From Spirabiliibacterium pneumoniae (GTDB lineage Bacteria > Pseudomonadota > Gammaproteobacteria > Enterobacterales > Pasteurellaceae): a DNA stretch of 64,000 nt. The stretch spans positions 62,001-126,000 of the forward strand of contig NZ_JABMII010000004.1 in the NCBI RefSeq assembly GCF_014884995.1, written 5' to 3'. The first letter of the stretch is position 1; every line of letters begins with the position of its first letter. A model generated the notes under the pieces. That model saw only the letters and a program-made list of their open reading frames with translations. It searched no databases and was not told the origin of the DNA. Both the position numbers and the translations under genes were made by a program. This document shows, one piece after another, positions 38,327 through 48,371 of the stretch.

Positions 38327-38818
38327 ATGTTGGACGATAACGCATGGATGACTCACGCCCTGCGCTTGGCCGATGTGGCCGAGCAGCACGGCGAGGTACC
38401 TGTGGGCGCGGTGCTAGTCAGCCGCGAGGGTGACGTGCTCGGAGAGGGATTCAACAGTGTGATTCGTCTCAACGACCCCAGCGCCCATGCAGAAATCCAA
38501 GCCATTCGCCAAGCTGCCGAGCGTGTAGGCAATTATCGCCTGCTCGGCAGCACACTGTATGTCACGCTTGAACCTTGTACCATGTGCGCAGGAGCGATTG
38601 TGCATAGCCGTATCAAACGTTTAGTCTTCGGTGCATATGACCCCAAAACAGGCGCAGTTGGCTCTCGCTTTCATTATTTTAATGATTTTGTGATGAACCA
38701 CACGGTGGAAGTCAGCGCTGGCGTACAGGCAGAAAAGTGCGGTGCGAAGCTCTCGGCCTTTTTCCAACGCCGCCGCGCCGAAATCAAAGCGCAAAAACAG
38801 CAAAGTGCGGTTGAATAA
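38327..38818 (+). CDS. tadA: tRNA-specific adenosine deaminase TadA
   Basis: Zinc enzyme that turns adenosine 34 of tRNA-Arg into inosine. 163 residues from the ATG at 38327 (GTG at 38324 is the alternative). Active site: H54 and E56 in SAHAEIQAI, C84 and C87 in EPCTMCAGA. The C-terminal residues QSAVE are encoded by an uptake signal that also forms one arm of the downstream terminator. It starts five bases after deaD, so it is probably co-transcribed. Confidence 0.96.
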   Translation: MLDDNAWMTHALRLADVAEQHGEVPVGAVLVSREGDVLGEGFNSVIRLNDPSAHAEIQAIRQAAERVGNYRLLGSTLYVTLEPCTMCAGAIVHSRIKRLVFGAYDPKTGAVGSRFHYFNDFVMNHTVEVSAGVQAEKCGAKLSAFFQRRRAEIKAQKQQSAVE

Positions 38819-38830
38819 CCACCGCACTTT
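38802..38830. terminator. USS-pair hairpin shared by tadA and bcr
   Basis: AAAGTGCGGT (38802-38811, inside the last tadA codons) pairs with ACCGCACTTT (38821-38830), which runs into the bcr 3' end. The hairpin stands between two convergent genes and can serve both. Confidence 0.6.
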
Positions 38831-40040
38831 ACATTTTCGTTTTATAACTTAAAAAGAAATGGCTCAGCGCTGCGCACAAAACACAGCAGAAGATGGCGAT
38901 CATCATCGGCCGCCCACTGGTAACGGGCACAAGCGCAATCAATATCCCCGCAATCGACCCCATGCCGAAACGAATGGTGCCTGCAAGGGAATTTGCGGTG
39001 CCTGCCACATGCGGGAAGCGATCAAGAATAGCGGCCATTGCATTGGAGCTAATCATGGAAATCATACCAATATAACAGGCGATGCCAATGGCCATTGACC
39101 AAAATCCAAGATCAAAAAGTGCGGTTACAAACAGCCAACAGCCTGCGATAAACTGCAAGGTGAGCCCAAAGCGCAGCATATTCTCCGCACCAAAGCGGCC
39201 CACCACGCGGGAGTTGATCATGGTAAATGTGATGAGCACCAGCATATTCAAAATAAAAAAGTAACCAAAATGCTCAGGTGCCACGCCGTAGATGTCGATA
39301 TACACAATCGAACCAGAGGTCAAAAAACAGAACATGCCCGCAAAAGAAAAGCCCGTACACAACACATAACCCACGACTGCGCGTACACGCACCAGTGAAG
39401 CAAAGTTACGCAACACAATGCGCAAACTCAACGGCACTCGCTTCTCTTTTGGATGTGACTCAGGAATCTTCCACGCTACCAGTACGCAGCTCAGCAAACC
39501 CGCGACCATCAATACATAAAAAATGGCATGCCAATGGAAAAATTTCGCGATATAGCCGCCTAAAAAGGGTGCAAGCAAGGGGGCAATCATGGAAATCAGC
39601 ATCACCAGCGACATCATCTTAGCAAATTCATTTTTAGAAAACAGATCCCGCAGTAATGCTCCCAACACCACCGCGGGTGCCGCCCCGAAAAAGCCTTGAA
39701 TAAAGCGAAGCGCTAAGAAATTGTGAATTTCACTGATATGCGTGAGCCAAAGTGCGGTCAGGGCAAAGACAAATGTGCCGATAATAATGGCAGGCTTGCG
39801 CCCAATGCTGTCTGCCAACGGCCCCCAAATTAGCTGGCCAGTGGCAAAGCCAATGGTAAAGAGTGCTAGCGTGTTTTGCACTTTTTCAGCATTGACGTGG
39901 AGATCGCGCGCGATATCTAAAAACGCGGGCAGGTACATATCCACCGCCAGCGGGGTGAGCATGGCCATTGTGCCTAAAATAATGATAAATATCGGGCTTT
40001 TGCCCATATCAGCCAACGACTGAGGTGTCATTTGATTCAT
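38829..40040 (-). CDS. bcr: Bcr/CflA-family multidrug efflux MFS transporter
   Basis: Major-facilitator proton antiporter of the Bcr/CflA (DHA1) group, 403 residues with twelve predicted spans. Key parts: LTPLAVDMYLPAF in span 1 (motif D), the loop GPLADSIGRKPAI (MFS motif A, about residues 74-86), and ALRFIQGFFGAAPAVV. AAGGAT precedes the ATG. Bicyclomycin or sulfonamide export is known for relatives; the actual substrates here are unknown. Confidence 0.87.
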   Translation of the reverse strand: MNQMTPQSLADMGKSPIFIIILGTMAMLTPLAVDMYLPAFLDIARDLHVNAEKVQNTLALFTIGFATGQLIWGPLADSIGRKPAIIIGTFVFALTALWLTHISEIHNFLALRFIQGFFGAAPAVVLGALLRDLFSKNEFAKMMSLVMLISMIAPLLAPFLGGYIAKFFHWHAIFYVLMVAGLLSCVLVAWKIPESHPKEKRVPLSLRIVLRNFASLVRVRAVVGYVLCTGFSFAGMFCFLTSGSIVYIDIYGVAPEHFGYFFILNMLVLITFTMINSRVVGRFGAENMLRFGLTLQFIAGCWLFVTALFDLGFWSMAIGIACYIGMISMISSNAMAAILDRFPHVAGTANSLAGTIRFGMGSIAGILIALVPVTSGRPMMIAIFCCVLCAALSHFFLSYKTKM

Positions 40041-40060
40041 TGAGTATCCTTATCTTGTTA

Positions 40061-40759
40061 TTATTCTTGAAAACGTTGTAATTCCTCAGGAGTGAGTGAG
40101 CGAAATTCGCCCTCTGCCAACTGCTCATCTAACACTAGCGTACCAATGCGCCAGCGATGCAAGCCGATCACTTTGTTACCCAGTGCGGCAAACATCCGTT
40201 TCACTTGATGATAACGCCCTTCGCTAATCGTTAAGTTAAGCGTGTAATCATCGATGATTTCACAATGTGCAGGCTTAGTTAGCGTTTTCTCACCACGCAG
40301 CAAAATGCCCTTCGCGAGGCGCTGCTCATAGTCAGGCTCAATCGGATCGGCAAGGCTGACCAAATAGGTTTTAGCACAATCATGTTTGGGTGATGTGATG
40401 CGGTGCGACCATTGACCATCATCGGTCAACAAGACCAAGCCTGTTGTATCCATATCCAAGCGCCCTGCGCAATGCAAGGTGGTTCGCAAGGGGTGATCAA
40501 AAAATTGATAAACGGTTGGATAATCTGCTCCATCGTGGGAACAGACATAACCTGAAGGTTTGTTCAGCATAATATACTGCCCTTGTTGCACCCAATGCAA
40601 CTGTTTTTTTTCATACGTGATGCAATCTTGCTCGCCAATTTGCGCCGCACCCGATTTACACATCTCGCCATTAACTTCCACCGAGCCTGCACGCAACACT
40701 TTCGTCACTTGCGAGCGACTCAACCCTGTCTGCTTGGATAAAAATTTATCTAACCGCAC
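40061..40759 (-). CDS. rsuA: 16S rRNA pseudouridine-516 synthase RsuA
   Basis: Makes pseudouridine 516 in 16S rRNA. 232 residues from a GTG at 40759. An S4 RNA-binding domain (residues 1-50) is followed by the catalytic domain with D102 in AGRLDMDTTGLVL, the same residue number as E. coli RsuA, and EGRYHQVKRMFAALGN. The frame is open 28 codons upstream, but AAGGA lies eight bases before the GTG and the family start MRLDKF aligns exactly. The GTG is itself the GTG inside an uptake signal (AAGTGCGGT), an unusual overlap. Confidence 0.94.
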   Translation of the reverse strand: MRLDKFLSKQTGLSRSQVTKVLRAGSVEVNGEMCKSGAAQIGEQDCITYEKKQLHWVQQGQYIMLNKPSGYVCSHDGADYPTVYQFFDHPLRTTLHCAGRLDMDTTGLVLLTDDGQWSHRITSPKHDCAKTYLVSLADPIEPDYEQRLAKGILLRGEKTLTKPAHCEIIDDYTLNLTISEGRYHQVKRMFAALGNKVIGLHRWRIGTLVLDEQLAEGEFRSLTPEELQRFQE

Positions 40760-40943
40760 TTTTACTGTCCTTTTTTGCTCAAAAACCCATTGTAACCTGT
40801 TATGAACGAACATAAAGCGCAAATTTTTTGTGTGCTGCTTCACAGAGTTCTATCTCCGTCCTTAAAAGTGCGGTGCAAAGGGGTATAATTGAGTCATTCG
40901 CTATGCAATCGGCTGGCATCCAGCCACATTAAAGGAGCTTATA

Positions 40944-43214
40944 ATGGATAAACAACTTCGCCAAGCGGCACTTGATTTTCACGAATTCCCTGTTCCAGGC
41001 AAAATTGAAGTTACTCCAACTAAATCACTGGCTACCCAACGCGATTTGGCACTGGCTTACTCTCCTGGTGTAGCCATTCCCTGTTTAGAAATTAAAGACG
41101 ATCCCTTGGCGGCGTACAAATACACCGCACGTGGCAATTTAGTAGCTGTAATTTCTAACGGTACCGCTGTCTTAGGATTGGGCAATATTGGCGCACTAGC
41201 TGGCAAACCTGTGATGGAAGGCAAAGGCGTGTTGTTTAAAAAATTCGCAGGCGTTGATGTGTTCGATATTGAAATTGACGAACGCGATCCTGATAAACTT
41301 ATCGACATCATCTCCTCCCTTGAGCCAACCTTTGGCGGGATTAACCTTGAAGACATTAAAGCACCAGAGTGTTTTTATATTGAGAAAAAACTGCGCGAGA
41401 AAATGAATATTCCTGTCTTCCACGATGATCAACACGGCACCGCCATTATCTGTGCTGCCGCCGTGCTCAACGGCTTGCGCGTAGTCAATAAAGAATTTGC
41501 GGATGTGAAACTCGTCGTCTCAGGCGCGGGCGCCTCAGCCATTGCATGCTTAAACTTACTCCTTGCATTAGGCATGAAAAAAGAACACATTACCGTGTGT
41601 GACTCCAAAGGCGTGATCTACAAACAGCGCCAAGACTATGATCGCATGGACGAAACCAAAAAATTCTACGCCATTGACGACAATGGCAACCGCACTTTGG
41701 CCGACGCCATTCCAAATGCCGACATTTTCTTGGGCTGCTCGGCGGCTGGCGCGCTCACTCAAGAGATGGTCAAAACCATGGCGAAAAGCCCAATTATTCT
41801 CGCGCTCGCCAACCCTGACCCTGAAATTTTGCCGCCTGAAGCCAAAGCTGTGCGCCCTGATGCGATTGTCTGCACAGGCCGCTCTGACTTCCCAAATCAA
41901 GTGAATAATGTCTTGTGTTTCCCATTTATCTTCCGTGGGGCGTTGGATGTGGGCGCAACCGCCATTAATGAAGAGATGAAACTTGCCGCCGTGAAAGCCA
42001 TTGCTGAGCTTGCGCACGCAGAGCAAAACGAAGTGGTTAGCAGCGCCTATGGCGACCAAGATCTTGCCTTTGGGCCTGAATACCTCATTCCAAAACCATT
42101 CGACCCACGCCTGATTATTAAAATTGCCCCTGCGGTGGCCAAAGCCGCTATGGACTCTGGCGTGGCGCAACGCCCAATTGATGATTTCAACCTATACATT
42201 GAACGCTTAACCCAATTTGTTTACAAAACCAATCTATTTATGAAACCGATTTTTGCGCAAGCACGCTTGGCGAAAAAACGGATTCTCTTCGCCGACGGTG
42301 AAGAGCCTCGTGTGTTGCACGCCGTGCAAGAAATTGCCACCCTTGGCATCGCAACACCAGTATTGATTGGTCGCCCAAGTGTCATTGAGCAACGCATTCA
42401 AAAATTGGGGTTACACCTCAGCGCAGGTGAAGACTTTGAGCTGGTCAATATCGAACAAGACGACCGCTATCAACAATGCTGGCAAAAATATTACGAACTC
42501 AACAAACGTAACGGAGTGACTCCTGCGCTGGCGAAATACGAAATCCGCAGCAACCCAACTGCCATTGCTGCAACCTTGCTTGCACTCGGACAGGCGGATG
42601 GGCTGATTTGTGGTTTAGTCGGTTCCTACAACAACCATCTTAAAACGCTGGTCAATATCGTCGGCTTGCAAGACGGCGTGCATGTGCCCGCCACCGTTAA
42701 CAGCCTGGTGATGCCAATGGGGAATGTGTTTATCACGGACACCTTCGTGAACCAAAACCCAACAGCCGAAGAGCTGGCCGACATCACCTTGATGGCGGCA
42801 GAAGAAGTGGCGCGCTTTGGCATCAAGCCGCAAGTGGCGCTGATTTCTAACTCCAACTACGGCTCTAACAACAACCCAAGTGCGGTGAAAATGCGCGAGG
42901 TGTTGCAACTGGTGAAGGACCGCGATCCAGAGCTGGTGATTGATGGCGAAATGCACGGCGACATTGCCCTCAACGAAAAACTGCGCCAAGAAATTATGCC
43001 AGATAGCCCACTACAAGGGCCAGCTAATTTGCTGGTAATGCCAAACATGGAAGCTGCCCGCATCAGCTACAACCTCTTGCGCGCCGCTACTACGGCAATT
43101 ACCGTCGGCCCAATGCTGATGGGCTTGAAAGCGCCAGCGCATATTTTGACCGCCACCTCCTCCGTGCGGCGGATCATCAACATGGTGGCGCTCACCGCAG
43201 TAAAAGCAAAATAA
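40944..43214 (+). CDS. maeB: NADP-dependent malic enzyme, MaeB type with phosphotransacetylase-like domain
   Basis: Decarboxylates malate to pyruvate, giving NADPH. 756 residues: the malic-enzyme part (about 1-430) has the substrate region [22 protein letters not shown] and the NAD(P) fold [16 protein letters not shown]; the C-terminal part (about 430-756) resembles phosphate acetyltransferase and in E. coli MaeB serves in regulation and assembly. AAAGGAG precedes the ATG. It is a single-gene unit with its own terminator. Confidence 0.96.
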   Translation: MDKQLRQAALDFHEFPVPGKIEVTPTKSLATQRDLALAYSPGVAIPCLEIKDDPLAAYKYTARGNLVAVISNGTAVLGLGNIGALAGKPVMEGKGVLFKKFAGVDVFDIEIDERDPDKLIDIISSLEPTFGGINLEDIKAPECFYIEKKLREKMNIPVFHDDQHGTAIICAAAVLNGLRVVNKEFADVKLVVSGAGASAIACLNLLLALGMKKEHITVCDSKGVIYKQRQDYDRMDETKKFYAIDDNGNRTLADAIPNADIFLGCSAAGALTQEMVKTMAKSPIILALANPDPEILPPEAKAVRPDAIVCTGRSDFPNQVNNVLCFPFIFRGALDVGATAINEEMKLAAVKAIAELAHAEQNEVVSSAYGDQDLAFGPEYLIPKPFDPRLIIKIAPAVAKAAMDSGVAQRPIDDFNLYIERLTQFVYKTNLFMKPIFAQARLAKKRILFADGEEPRVLHAVQEIATLGIATPVLIGRPSVIEQRIQKLGLHLSAGEDFELVNIEQDDRYQQCWQKYYELNKRNGVTPALAKYEIRSNPTAIAATLLALGQADGLICGLVGSYNNHLKTLVNIVGLQDGVHVPATVNSLVMPMGNVFITDTFVNQNPTAEELADITLMAAEEVARFGIKPQVALISNSNYGSNNNPSAVKMREVLQLVKDRDPELVIDGEMHGDIALNEKLRQEIMPDSPLQGPANLLVMPNMEAARISYNLLRAATTAITVGPMLMGLKAPAHILTATSSVRRIINMVALTAVKAK

Positions 43215-43232
43215 CCGCACTTTTGCTATCCC

Positions 43233-43260
43233 AAAGCGTGCTTTGTGCACGCTTTTTTAA
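43233..43260 (+). terminator. Terminator after maeB
   Basis: AAAGCGTG (43233-43240) pairs with CACGCTTT (43248-43255), followed by TTTT. Confidence 0.85.
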
Positions 43261-43275
43261 TAACTTGTTAAAATA

Positions 43276-43289
43276 ATGATCTTGATCAA
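43276..43289. promoter_or_regulatory. FNR-like box upstream of sodA
   Basis: ATGATCTTGATCAA differs from TTGAT-N4-ATCAA at one base. It lies 58 bases before the sodA ATG and overlaps likely promoter sequence, so anaerobic repression, as known for E. coli sodA, is plausible. Confidence 0.5.
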
Positions 43290-43346
43290 AAAATTTGCTA
43301 CAATAACCCACATTATCTAGCAACCAAAACCAAGAAGGAAATGATT

Positions 43347-43967
43347 ATGGCTTATACTCTACCAGAACTGGGCTACGCATTTGACGCCCTTGAACCGCAC
43401 TTTGACAAAGAAACCATGGAAATTCACTACTCCAAACACCACCAAGCGTATGTCAACAACGCTAACGCGGTGTTGGAAACATTGCCTGAGTGGGCCGACA
43501 AATGCCCAATCGAGCTGGTTTCAAACTTAGACAAAATCCCTGCCGACAAACGCACTGCCCTGCGCAACAACGCCGGCGGCCACGTTAACCACTCTATGTT
43601 CTGGAAAGGCTTGAAACTCAACACCACTTTGCAAGGCAAATTAAAAGATGCTATCGAACGCGACTTCGGCTCTGTGGACGCTTTCAAAGCAGAATTTGAA
43701 AAAGCCGCCGCAACCCGTTTTGGTTCAGGCTGGGCATGGCTTGTGTTAAAAGATGGCAAATTGGCCGTAGTGTCCACTGCTAACCAAGACAATCCCTACA
43801 TGGGCAAAGAGATTGCTGGCTGCGAAGGCTACCCAATTTTAGGCCTCGATGTGTGGGAACACGCCTACTACTTAAAATACCAAAACCGTCGCCCAGACTA
43901 TATCAAAGCCTTCTGGAACGTAGTCAACTGGGACGAAGCCGCCAAACGTTTTGAAGAAAACGCATAA
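43347..43967 (+). CDS. sodA: Superoxide dismutase, Mn type
   Basis: Removes superoxide in the cytosol. 206 residues from the ATG at 43347, which has AAGGA seven bases upstream. Metal ligands H27, H82 ([10 protein letters not shown]), D168 and H172 ([10 protein letters not shown]) are all at SodA numbering, and the [10 protein letters not shown] form favours manganese over iron, though this is not absolute. An uptake signal encodes residues around EPHFD. A clear terminator follows. Confidence 0.96.
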   Translation: MAYTLPELGYAFDALEPHFDKETMEIHYSKHHQAYVNNANAVLETLPEWADKCPIELVSNLDKIPADKRTALRNNAGGHVNHSMFWKGLKLNTTLQGKLKDAIERDFGSVDAFKAEFEKAAATRFGSGWAWLVLKDGKLAVVSTANQDNPYMGKEIAGCEGYPILGLDVWEHAYYLKYQNRRPDYIKAFWNVVNWDEAAKRFEENA

Positions 43968-43985
43968 TCGCACCACTTAAACGAC

Positions 43986-44012
43986 AAAAGCCACTGAAAA
44001 GTGGCTTTTTTG
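43986..44012 (+). terminator. Terminator after sodA
   Basis: AAAGCCACT (43987-43995) pairs with AGTGGCTTT (44000-44008), then TTT. It may also help stop the polysaccharide operon that ends at 44035 on minus. Confidence 0.85.
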
Positions 44013-44034
44013 TTGGTTAAAATGCAAAGTGCGG

Positions 44035-44904
44035 TTAGTGCTGCCCTAGTACACGCAACAAATACTGCCCATATTCATTTTTGCTCAAGGCGGTAGCGAG
44101 TTGGTGGACTTTTTCAGTGCTTAGCCAACCGTTGCGCCAAGCGATTTCTTCAAGGCAGGCGACTTGTAGGCCTTGCACGTTTTGAATGGTGTGTACAAAC
44201 GAGGCGGCCTCGTTGAGGCTTTCATGCGTGCCCGTATCCAGCCAGGCAAAGCCACGACCCAGTAGTTGCACGTTCAGCGCGCCAGCATCAAGATACATCT
44301 GGTTAATCGAGGTGATTTCCAGCTCTCCGCGCGCAGAGGGTTCCACTTTTTTGGCAAAATCCACCACGCGGTTGTCATAAAAATAAAGCCCTGTGACCGC
44401 CCAGTTGGACTTTGGTTTTTCGGGTTTTTCCTCAATTGACCGCACTTTATAGTTTGCATCAAAATCCACCACGCCAAAACGCTCAGGATCTTTCACTTGA
44501 TAGGCAAACACAGTTGCGCCTGCTTTGCGGTTCACCGCTTTTTGCAGCAGTGGTGTAAATGATTGTCCGAAAAAGATATTATCCCCCAGCACCAAGCAGC
44601 AGCTATCACCCGCAAGAAATTCTTCGCCAATGATAAACGCCTGCGCCAGCCCCTCAGGCTTAGGCTGCACGGCATAGCTGAGCTGAATGCCAAAATCACT
44701 GCCGTCACCCAACAGGCGCTTGAAGCTGTCATTATCTTCAGGGGTGGTGATGATCAAAATCTCGCGGATGCCTGAAAGCATCAGCACTGAGAGAGGGTAA
44801 TAAATCATCGGTTTGTCGTAAACTGGCAGCAGCTGCTTCGACACGCCGCGAGTAATCGGGTAAAGGCGAGTGCCAGAGCCACCAGCCAAAATGATGCCTT
44901 TCAT
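44035..44904 (-). CDS. rmlA: Glucose-1-phosphate thymidylyltransferase RmlA
   Basis: Makes dTDP-glucose from glucose 1-phosphate and dTTP, the entry to dTDP-deoxysugars. 289 residues. The N-terminal nucleotide-binding motif [16 protein letters not shown] and the later [25 protein letters not shown] and DTGTHESL are family features. AGGAG precedes the ATG. Last gene of the polysaccharide operon, eight bases after rmlB. It has normal base composition and uptake signals, unlike the central cassette, so it belongs to the conserved flank. Confidence 0.97.
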   Translation of the reverse strand: MKGIILAGGSGTRLYPITRGVSKQLLPVYDKPMIYYPLSVLMLSGIREILIITTPEDNDSFKRLLGDGSDFGIQLSYAVQPKPEGLAQAFIIGEEFLAGDSCCLVLGDNIFFGQSFTPLLQKAVNRKAGATVFAYQVKDPERFGVVDFDANYKVRSIEEKPEKPKSNWAVTGLYFYDNRVVDFAKKVEPSARGELEITSINQMYLDAGALNVQLLGRGFAWLDTGTHESLNEAASFVHTIQNVQGLQVACLEEIAWRNGWLSTEKVHQLATALSKNEYGQYLLRVLGQH

Positions 44905-44912
44905 ATTAGCTC

Positions 44913-45977
44913 CTAGTTTGCTGTACCAAGGCGCTCACGGCTGTAAGAACCGTCTTGCACGCGTTGCCACCACGTTGGGTTGTCGAGATACCACCGCACC
45001 GTTTTGCGAATGCCGCTTTCAAAGGTTTCTTGCGGCTGCCAGCCGAGCTCGCGCGCAATTTTGCTGGCATCAATGGCATAACGCAAATCGTGCCCTGGGC
45101 GATCTTTCACAAAGGTGATTAAATCACGGTATTGCGCCACGCCTTGTGGCTTGTTTGGCGCAAGTTCTTCGAGCAGTTGGCAGATGGTTTGCACCACTGT
45201 GAGGTTAGTTTTTTCGTTATGCCCGCCGATATTGTAGGTTTCACCTATCTTACCCTGCGTGACTACGGTATAAAGCGCACGAGCGTGATCTTCCACAAAC
45301 AGCCAATCACGAATTTGTTGACCATCGCCATAAACGGGCAACGACTTGCCCTCCAGCGCATTTAAAATCATCAGTGGAATCAATTTCTCAGGAAAGTGAT
45401 AAGGCCCATAATTATTTGAACAATTGGTTACCAGCGTTGGCAGGCCAAAAGTGCGGTGCCACGCACGCACGAGGTGATCACTCGAGGCTTTCGAAGCAGA
45501 ATACGGGCTGCTAGGTGCATAAGGCGTGGTTTCAGTGAAAAGTGCGGTTGTACTATCCAAATCGCCATAAACCTCATCGGTAGAGATATGATGAAAACGA
45601 AACCGCACTTTGCGCTCGTCACTCAGCCCCTGCCAATAGGCACGGCTAGCCTCTAAAAGCGTATAAGTGCCGACAATGTTGGTTTCAATAAATGCCGCTG
45701 GGCCATCGATAGAGCGGTCCACATGGCTTTCAGCCGCTAGGTGCATCACACAATCGGGCTGATGCTCAGCGAACACTCGATCTAACGCTTGGCGATCGCA
45801 AATGTCCACTTGTTCAAACGCATAACGCGCATTGCTCGCCACCGCTGCCAACGATTCAAGGTTGCCCGCGTAGGTCAACTTATCGACATTCACCACCGCA
45901 TCTTGGGTGTGTTCAATCACATGCCGCACTACCGCCGAGCCAATAAACCCCGCACCACCTGTTATGAGAATTTTCAT
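44913..45977 (-). CDS. rmlB: dTDP-glucose 4,6-dehydratase RmlB
   Basis: Converts dTDP-glucose to dTDP-4-keto-6-deoxyglucose. 354 residues of the extended SDR family: [16 protein letters not shown] binds NAD+, the catalytic [14 protein letters not shown] has the Y-x3-K pair, and STDEVYGDL holds the T-D-E active site. AAAGGT precedes the ATG. No rmlC, rmlD or dTDP-sugar aminotransferase is visible in the window, so the final sugar is undetermined. Uptake signals are present, marking a long-resident flank gene. Confidence 0.97.
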   Translation of the reverse strand: MKILITGGAGFIGSAVVRHVIEHTQDAVVNVDKLTYAGNLESLAAVASNARYAFEQVDICDRQALDRVFAEHQPDCVMHLAAESHVDRSIDGPAAFIETNIVGTYTLLEASRAYWQGLSDERKVRFRFHHISTDEVYGDLDSTTALFTETTPYAPSSPYSASKASSDHLVRAWHRTFGLPTLVTNCSNNYGPYHFPEKLIPLMILNALEGKSLPVYGDGQQIRDWLFVEDHARALYTVVTQGKIGETYNIGGHNEKTNLTVVQTICQLLEELAPNKPQGVAQYRDLITFVKDRPGHDLRYAIDASKIARELGWQPQETFESGIRKTVRWYLDNPTWWQRVQDGSYSRERLGTAN

Positions 45978-45989
45978 AAAATACCTTTA

Positions 45990-47276
45990 TTAACGTGCAC
46001 CAAAACCCGTCAACATGGTTTTAAGTGTTTTAAATACTATCAGCAAATCCAGCCAAAAGGAAAAATGTTTAATATAATAAAAATCGTGCTCAATTTTAAC
46101 CTTAGTATCGTTAACGTCTGCGGCATAGCCGTGAACCACCTGCGCCCAGCCAGAAATGCCAGGCTTGACAATATGGCGATAACTGTAAAACGGAATACTT
46201 TTTTCAAACTCATCAACAAACACTTTTTGCTCAGGCCGAGGGCCGATAAGGCTCATGTCACCTTTGAGCACGTTGAAAAATTGCGGCAGCTCATCAATGC
46301 GCGTTTTGCGGATAAACTTGCCAATGCGGGTTACACGCATATCGTTTGAGGAGGCAAACTGCGCACCAGATTTTTCGGAGTCTTTACACATGCTGCGAAA
46401 TTTGTAAATCTTAAACTCCTTGCCTCCTTGACCAACGCGCTTTTGAATAAAAAGCGCACCGCCTTCACTCTCAGCCTTAATCAAAAGTGCGGTCACTAGC
46501 ATAATCGGCAACGTGATAGGCAGTGTGATCACCACAAGCGCGATATCAATCAGGCGTTTAATAGTGGAATAAATTGGTGATGGCAGCAATGAGCCAAGCT
46601 CATTTTCATACATATGGCGGATTTTCACACGCCCCGTTAGGGACTCTTCCAATTGGCGGAAATTGTAAACAGGTATACCATTAAGTGAGCATTGCGCTAA
46701 AAATTTCTGCCAAGGCGCATCAAGCTCAGGGCTGTGCAAATCAACCGTGATGGCATCAATACGTTGGAGCAAATCAGGGGTGTTCAACTTAATCCAGCGG
46801 ACATTGGCTCTGATGTGCGCGATATCCATACGACCATAGGGCACATAGGCAATTTTGGGCTGAATCCACCGCTTACCAATGAAATACCCCGCAAACGCAA
46901 ACAGCAAACTCAAGCTGACACTAAAAAGTAGTAGCTTAATAGAATAATCCAACCGCAGTACAGAAAGAATCAGCAACATCACGGCATAACACGAAGCCAC
47001 GGTTGAGAAGATAAAGCTGCTGGATTTATCTCCTGGAAAGCGCATTAAAATGCGTAAACTCAAGCCGATAAACACAATCGCCAAAAAGTTGGCCAGCAAA
47101 CTTGTACTCTGCACCACAGACGGGTGAACAAAACAGTTAACACCCCATAAATAAATAGCAGGCAGCACAACAGCAATACAGGACATGAGAATAATCTGTA
47201 CTGATGTGCTGAAAAAAATACGCTCATACCAACGGCTGTGTCTTTTATAACGATTTAGCTCACTAGAAATTTTCAT
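45990..47276 (-). CDS. Undecaprenyl-phosphate sugar-1-phosphate transferase (WbaP/WcaJ type)
   Basis: Starts repeat-unit synthesis by moving a sugar 1-phosphate to undecaprenyl phosphate. 428 residues: about four spans near the N-terminus (residues 20-135), a cytosolic middle domain, a re-entrant helix (IDIALVVITLPITLPIML) and the C-terminal catalytic domain with KRVGQGGKEFKIYKFRSM, TRIDELPQFFNVLKGDMS, IGPRPE and KPGISGWAQV. The sugar could be galactose, glucose or a dTDP/UDP-linked amino sugar. Composition and one uptake signal (46485-46493) are native; the AT-rich cassette starts just upstream. Confidence 0.92.
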   Translation of the reverse strand: MKISSELNRYKRHSRWYERIFFSTSVQIILMSCIAVVLPAIYLWGVNCFVHPSVVQSTSLLANFLAIVFIGLSLRILMRFPGDKSSSFIFSTVASCYAVMLLILSVLRLDYSIKLLLFSVSLSLLFAFAGYFIGKRWIQPKIAYVPYGRMDIAHIRANVRWIKLNTPDLLQRIDAITVDLHSPELDAPWQKFLAQCSLNGIPVYNFRQLEESLTGRVKIRHMYENELGSLLPSPIYSTIKRLIDIALVVITLPITLPIMLVTALLIKAESEGGALFIQKRVGQGGKEFKIYKFRSMCKDSEKSGAQFASSNDMRVTRIGKFIRKTRIDELPQFFNVLKGDMSLIGPRPEQKVFVDEFEKSIPFYSYRHIVKPGISGWAQVVHGYAADVNDTKVKIEHDFYYIKHFSFWLDLLIVFKTLKTMLTGFGAR

Positions 47277-47291
47277 ATCTACAACACTAAT

Positions 47292-48371
47292 TTACTCACT
47301 TTCAGAATTAAAAAAGTCTTCAAGAGCTTCGATTAATTTTTCCATATCAGTTTTATTTACAAATCCCATATGAGATACTCTAAAAAGGATATCAGACAAC
47401 TCACCGCCATTAGGACAAGCGATTATCTTATACTTTTCTTCAAGAAAAGATAATAATTTTTTTGCACCATGATTACTATTCATTGTTAAGGCTGTTAATC
47501 CATTTGATGGAAAATCAGTATTTAAAGATAAAGGTAAATGTTTAATTTTATCTCTAAAATAGAAAGAGCAATCAAAAGCATTTTTGATTGTCTGCTCAAT
47601 GCCACCATCTTCCTTGATTTGTGTCAAACGATCATATAATTGAATAATTATAGAGACTGCTGGTGTGTATGGCGTTTGTCCTCTCTCACCATCTTTTAAA
47701 TACTGTTTGAAGTTAAAATATAGTCCTCTAATATTATTCAATTTTTCAATAGCATTAGGAGACAAAATAATAACTGTCAAACCTGGCGGTAATGCCAAGC
47801 CTTTTTGGCTACTCATGATAACAACATCAATAAACTGTGTAGTCATATCAAGCTTATCAGTAGTAAACATACTAATAGCATCAACTATATTCAACATATT
47901 ATGTTTATGACAGAATTTACCAATAGCCTCTAGATCATACAACAATCCAATGCTAGTCTCATGAGCATTGACCAAACATGCTGAGTATTTACTACCATCA
48001 ACACATTGATCAATATCAGATAAATTTCCTTTATTTGGATTAATTTCTTTTGATGGAATATCATATTGATTACAAATATGTACAAACCGCTGACCAAATG
48101 TACCGCCATTAATCACCAACGCATTATCATCAGAATCAAGTAAATTCATGACGACAGACTCCATCCCCGCTGTACCCGAAGCCGTTAAAAAGACTGCTCT
48201 GCTACCAGAAGGGGAGTTTACCATTTCGAGTAATAAAGATTCACAACCAAGAACAACATCTGAAAATGGTTGATTTCTGAAATAAGGCACCTGTTTAGCG
48301 CCTAAAGTCAATGTGCGGTCAGACATCTTTACAGGACCTGGTGTCAAAATAGTATAATTTTCATAAATCAT
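47292..48371 (-). CDS. Class V aminotransferase of a polysaccharide cluster
   Basis: PLP enzyme of fold type I, about 359 residues, with the PLP lysine likely K190 (SSQKGLALPPG) and the cofactor aspartate in NIVDAISMF. It begins YENYTILTPGPVKMSDRTL and resembles 2-aminoethylphosphonate-pyruvate and serine-glyoxylate transaminases. Start at 48371 (AAGGA upstream) overlaps the stop of the cytidylyltransferase-oxidoreductase gene by one base, so the two are coupled. It probably aminates the aldehyde or ketone of a small phosphate or phosphonate building block later linked to CMP. No phosphonate-forming gene (PEP mutase) is visible, so serinol phosphate is another option. Substrate unproven. Confidence 0.8.
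   Translation of the reverse strand: MIYENYTILTPGPVKMSDRTLTLGAKQVPYFRNQPFSDVVLGCESLLLEMVNSPSGSRAVFLTASGTAGMESVVMNLLDSDDNALVINGGTFGQRFVHICNQYDIPSKEINPNKGNLSDIDQCVDGSKYSACLVNAHETSIGLLYDLEAIGKFCHKHNMLNIVDAISMFTTDKLDMTTQFIDVVIMSSQKGLALPPGLTVIILSPNAIEKLNNIRGLYFNFKQYLKDGERGQTPYTPAVSIIIQLYDRLTQIKEDGGIEQTIKNAFDCSFYFRDKIKHLPLSLNTDFPSNGLTALTMNSNHGAKKLLSFLEEKYKIIACPNGGELSDILFRVSHMGFVNKTDMEKLIEALEDFFNSESE

Noticed and set aside
41568-42170. 200-codon minus-strand frame opposite maeB
   Set aside because: Shadow of maeB; no ribosome site or recognisable product.
45789-46349. 186-codon plus-strand frame across the rmlB / sugar-transferase junction
   Set aside because: Antisense to two conserved genes and no supporting signals.
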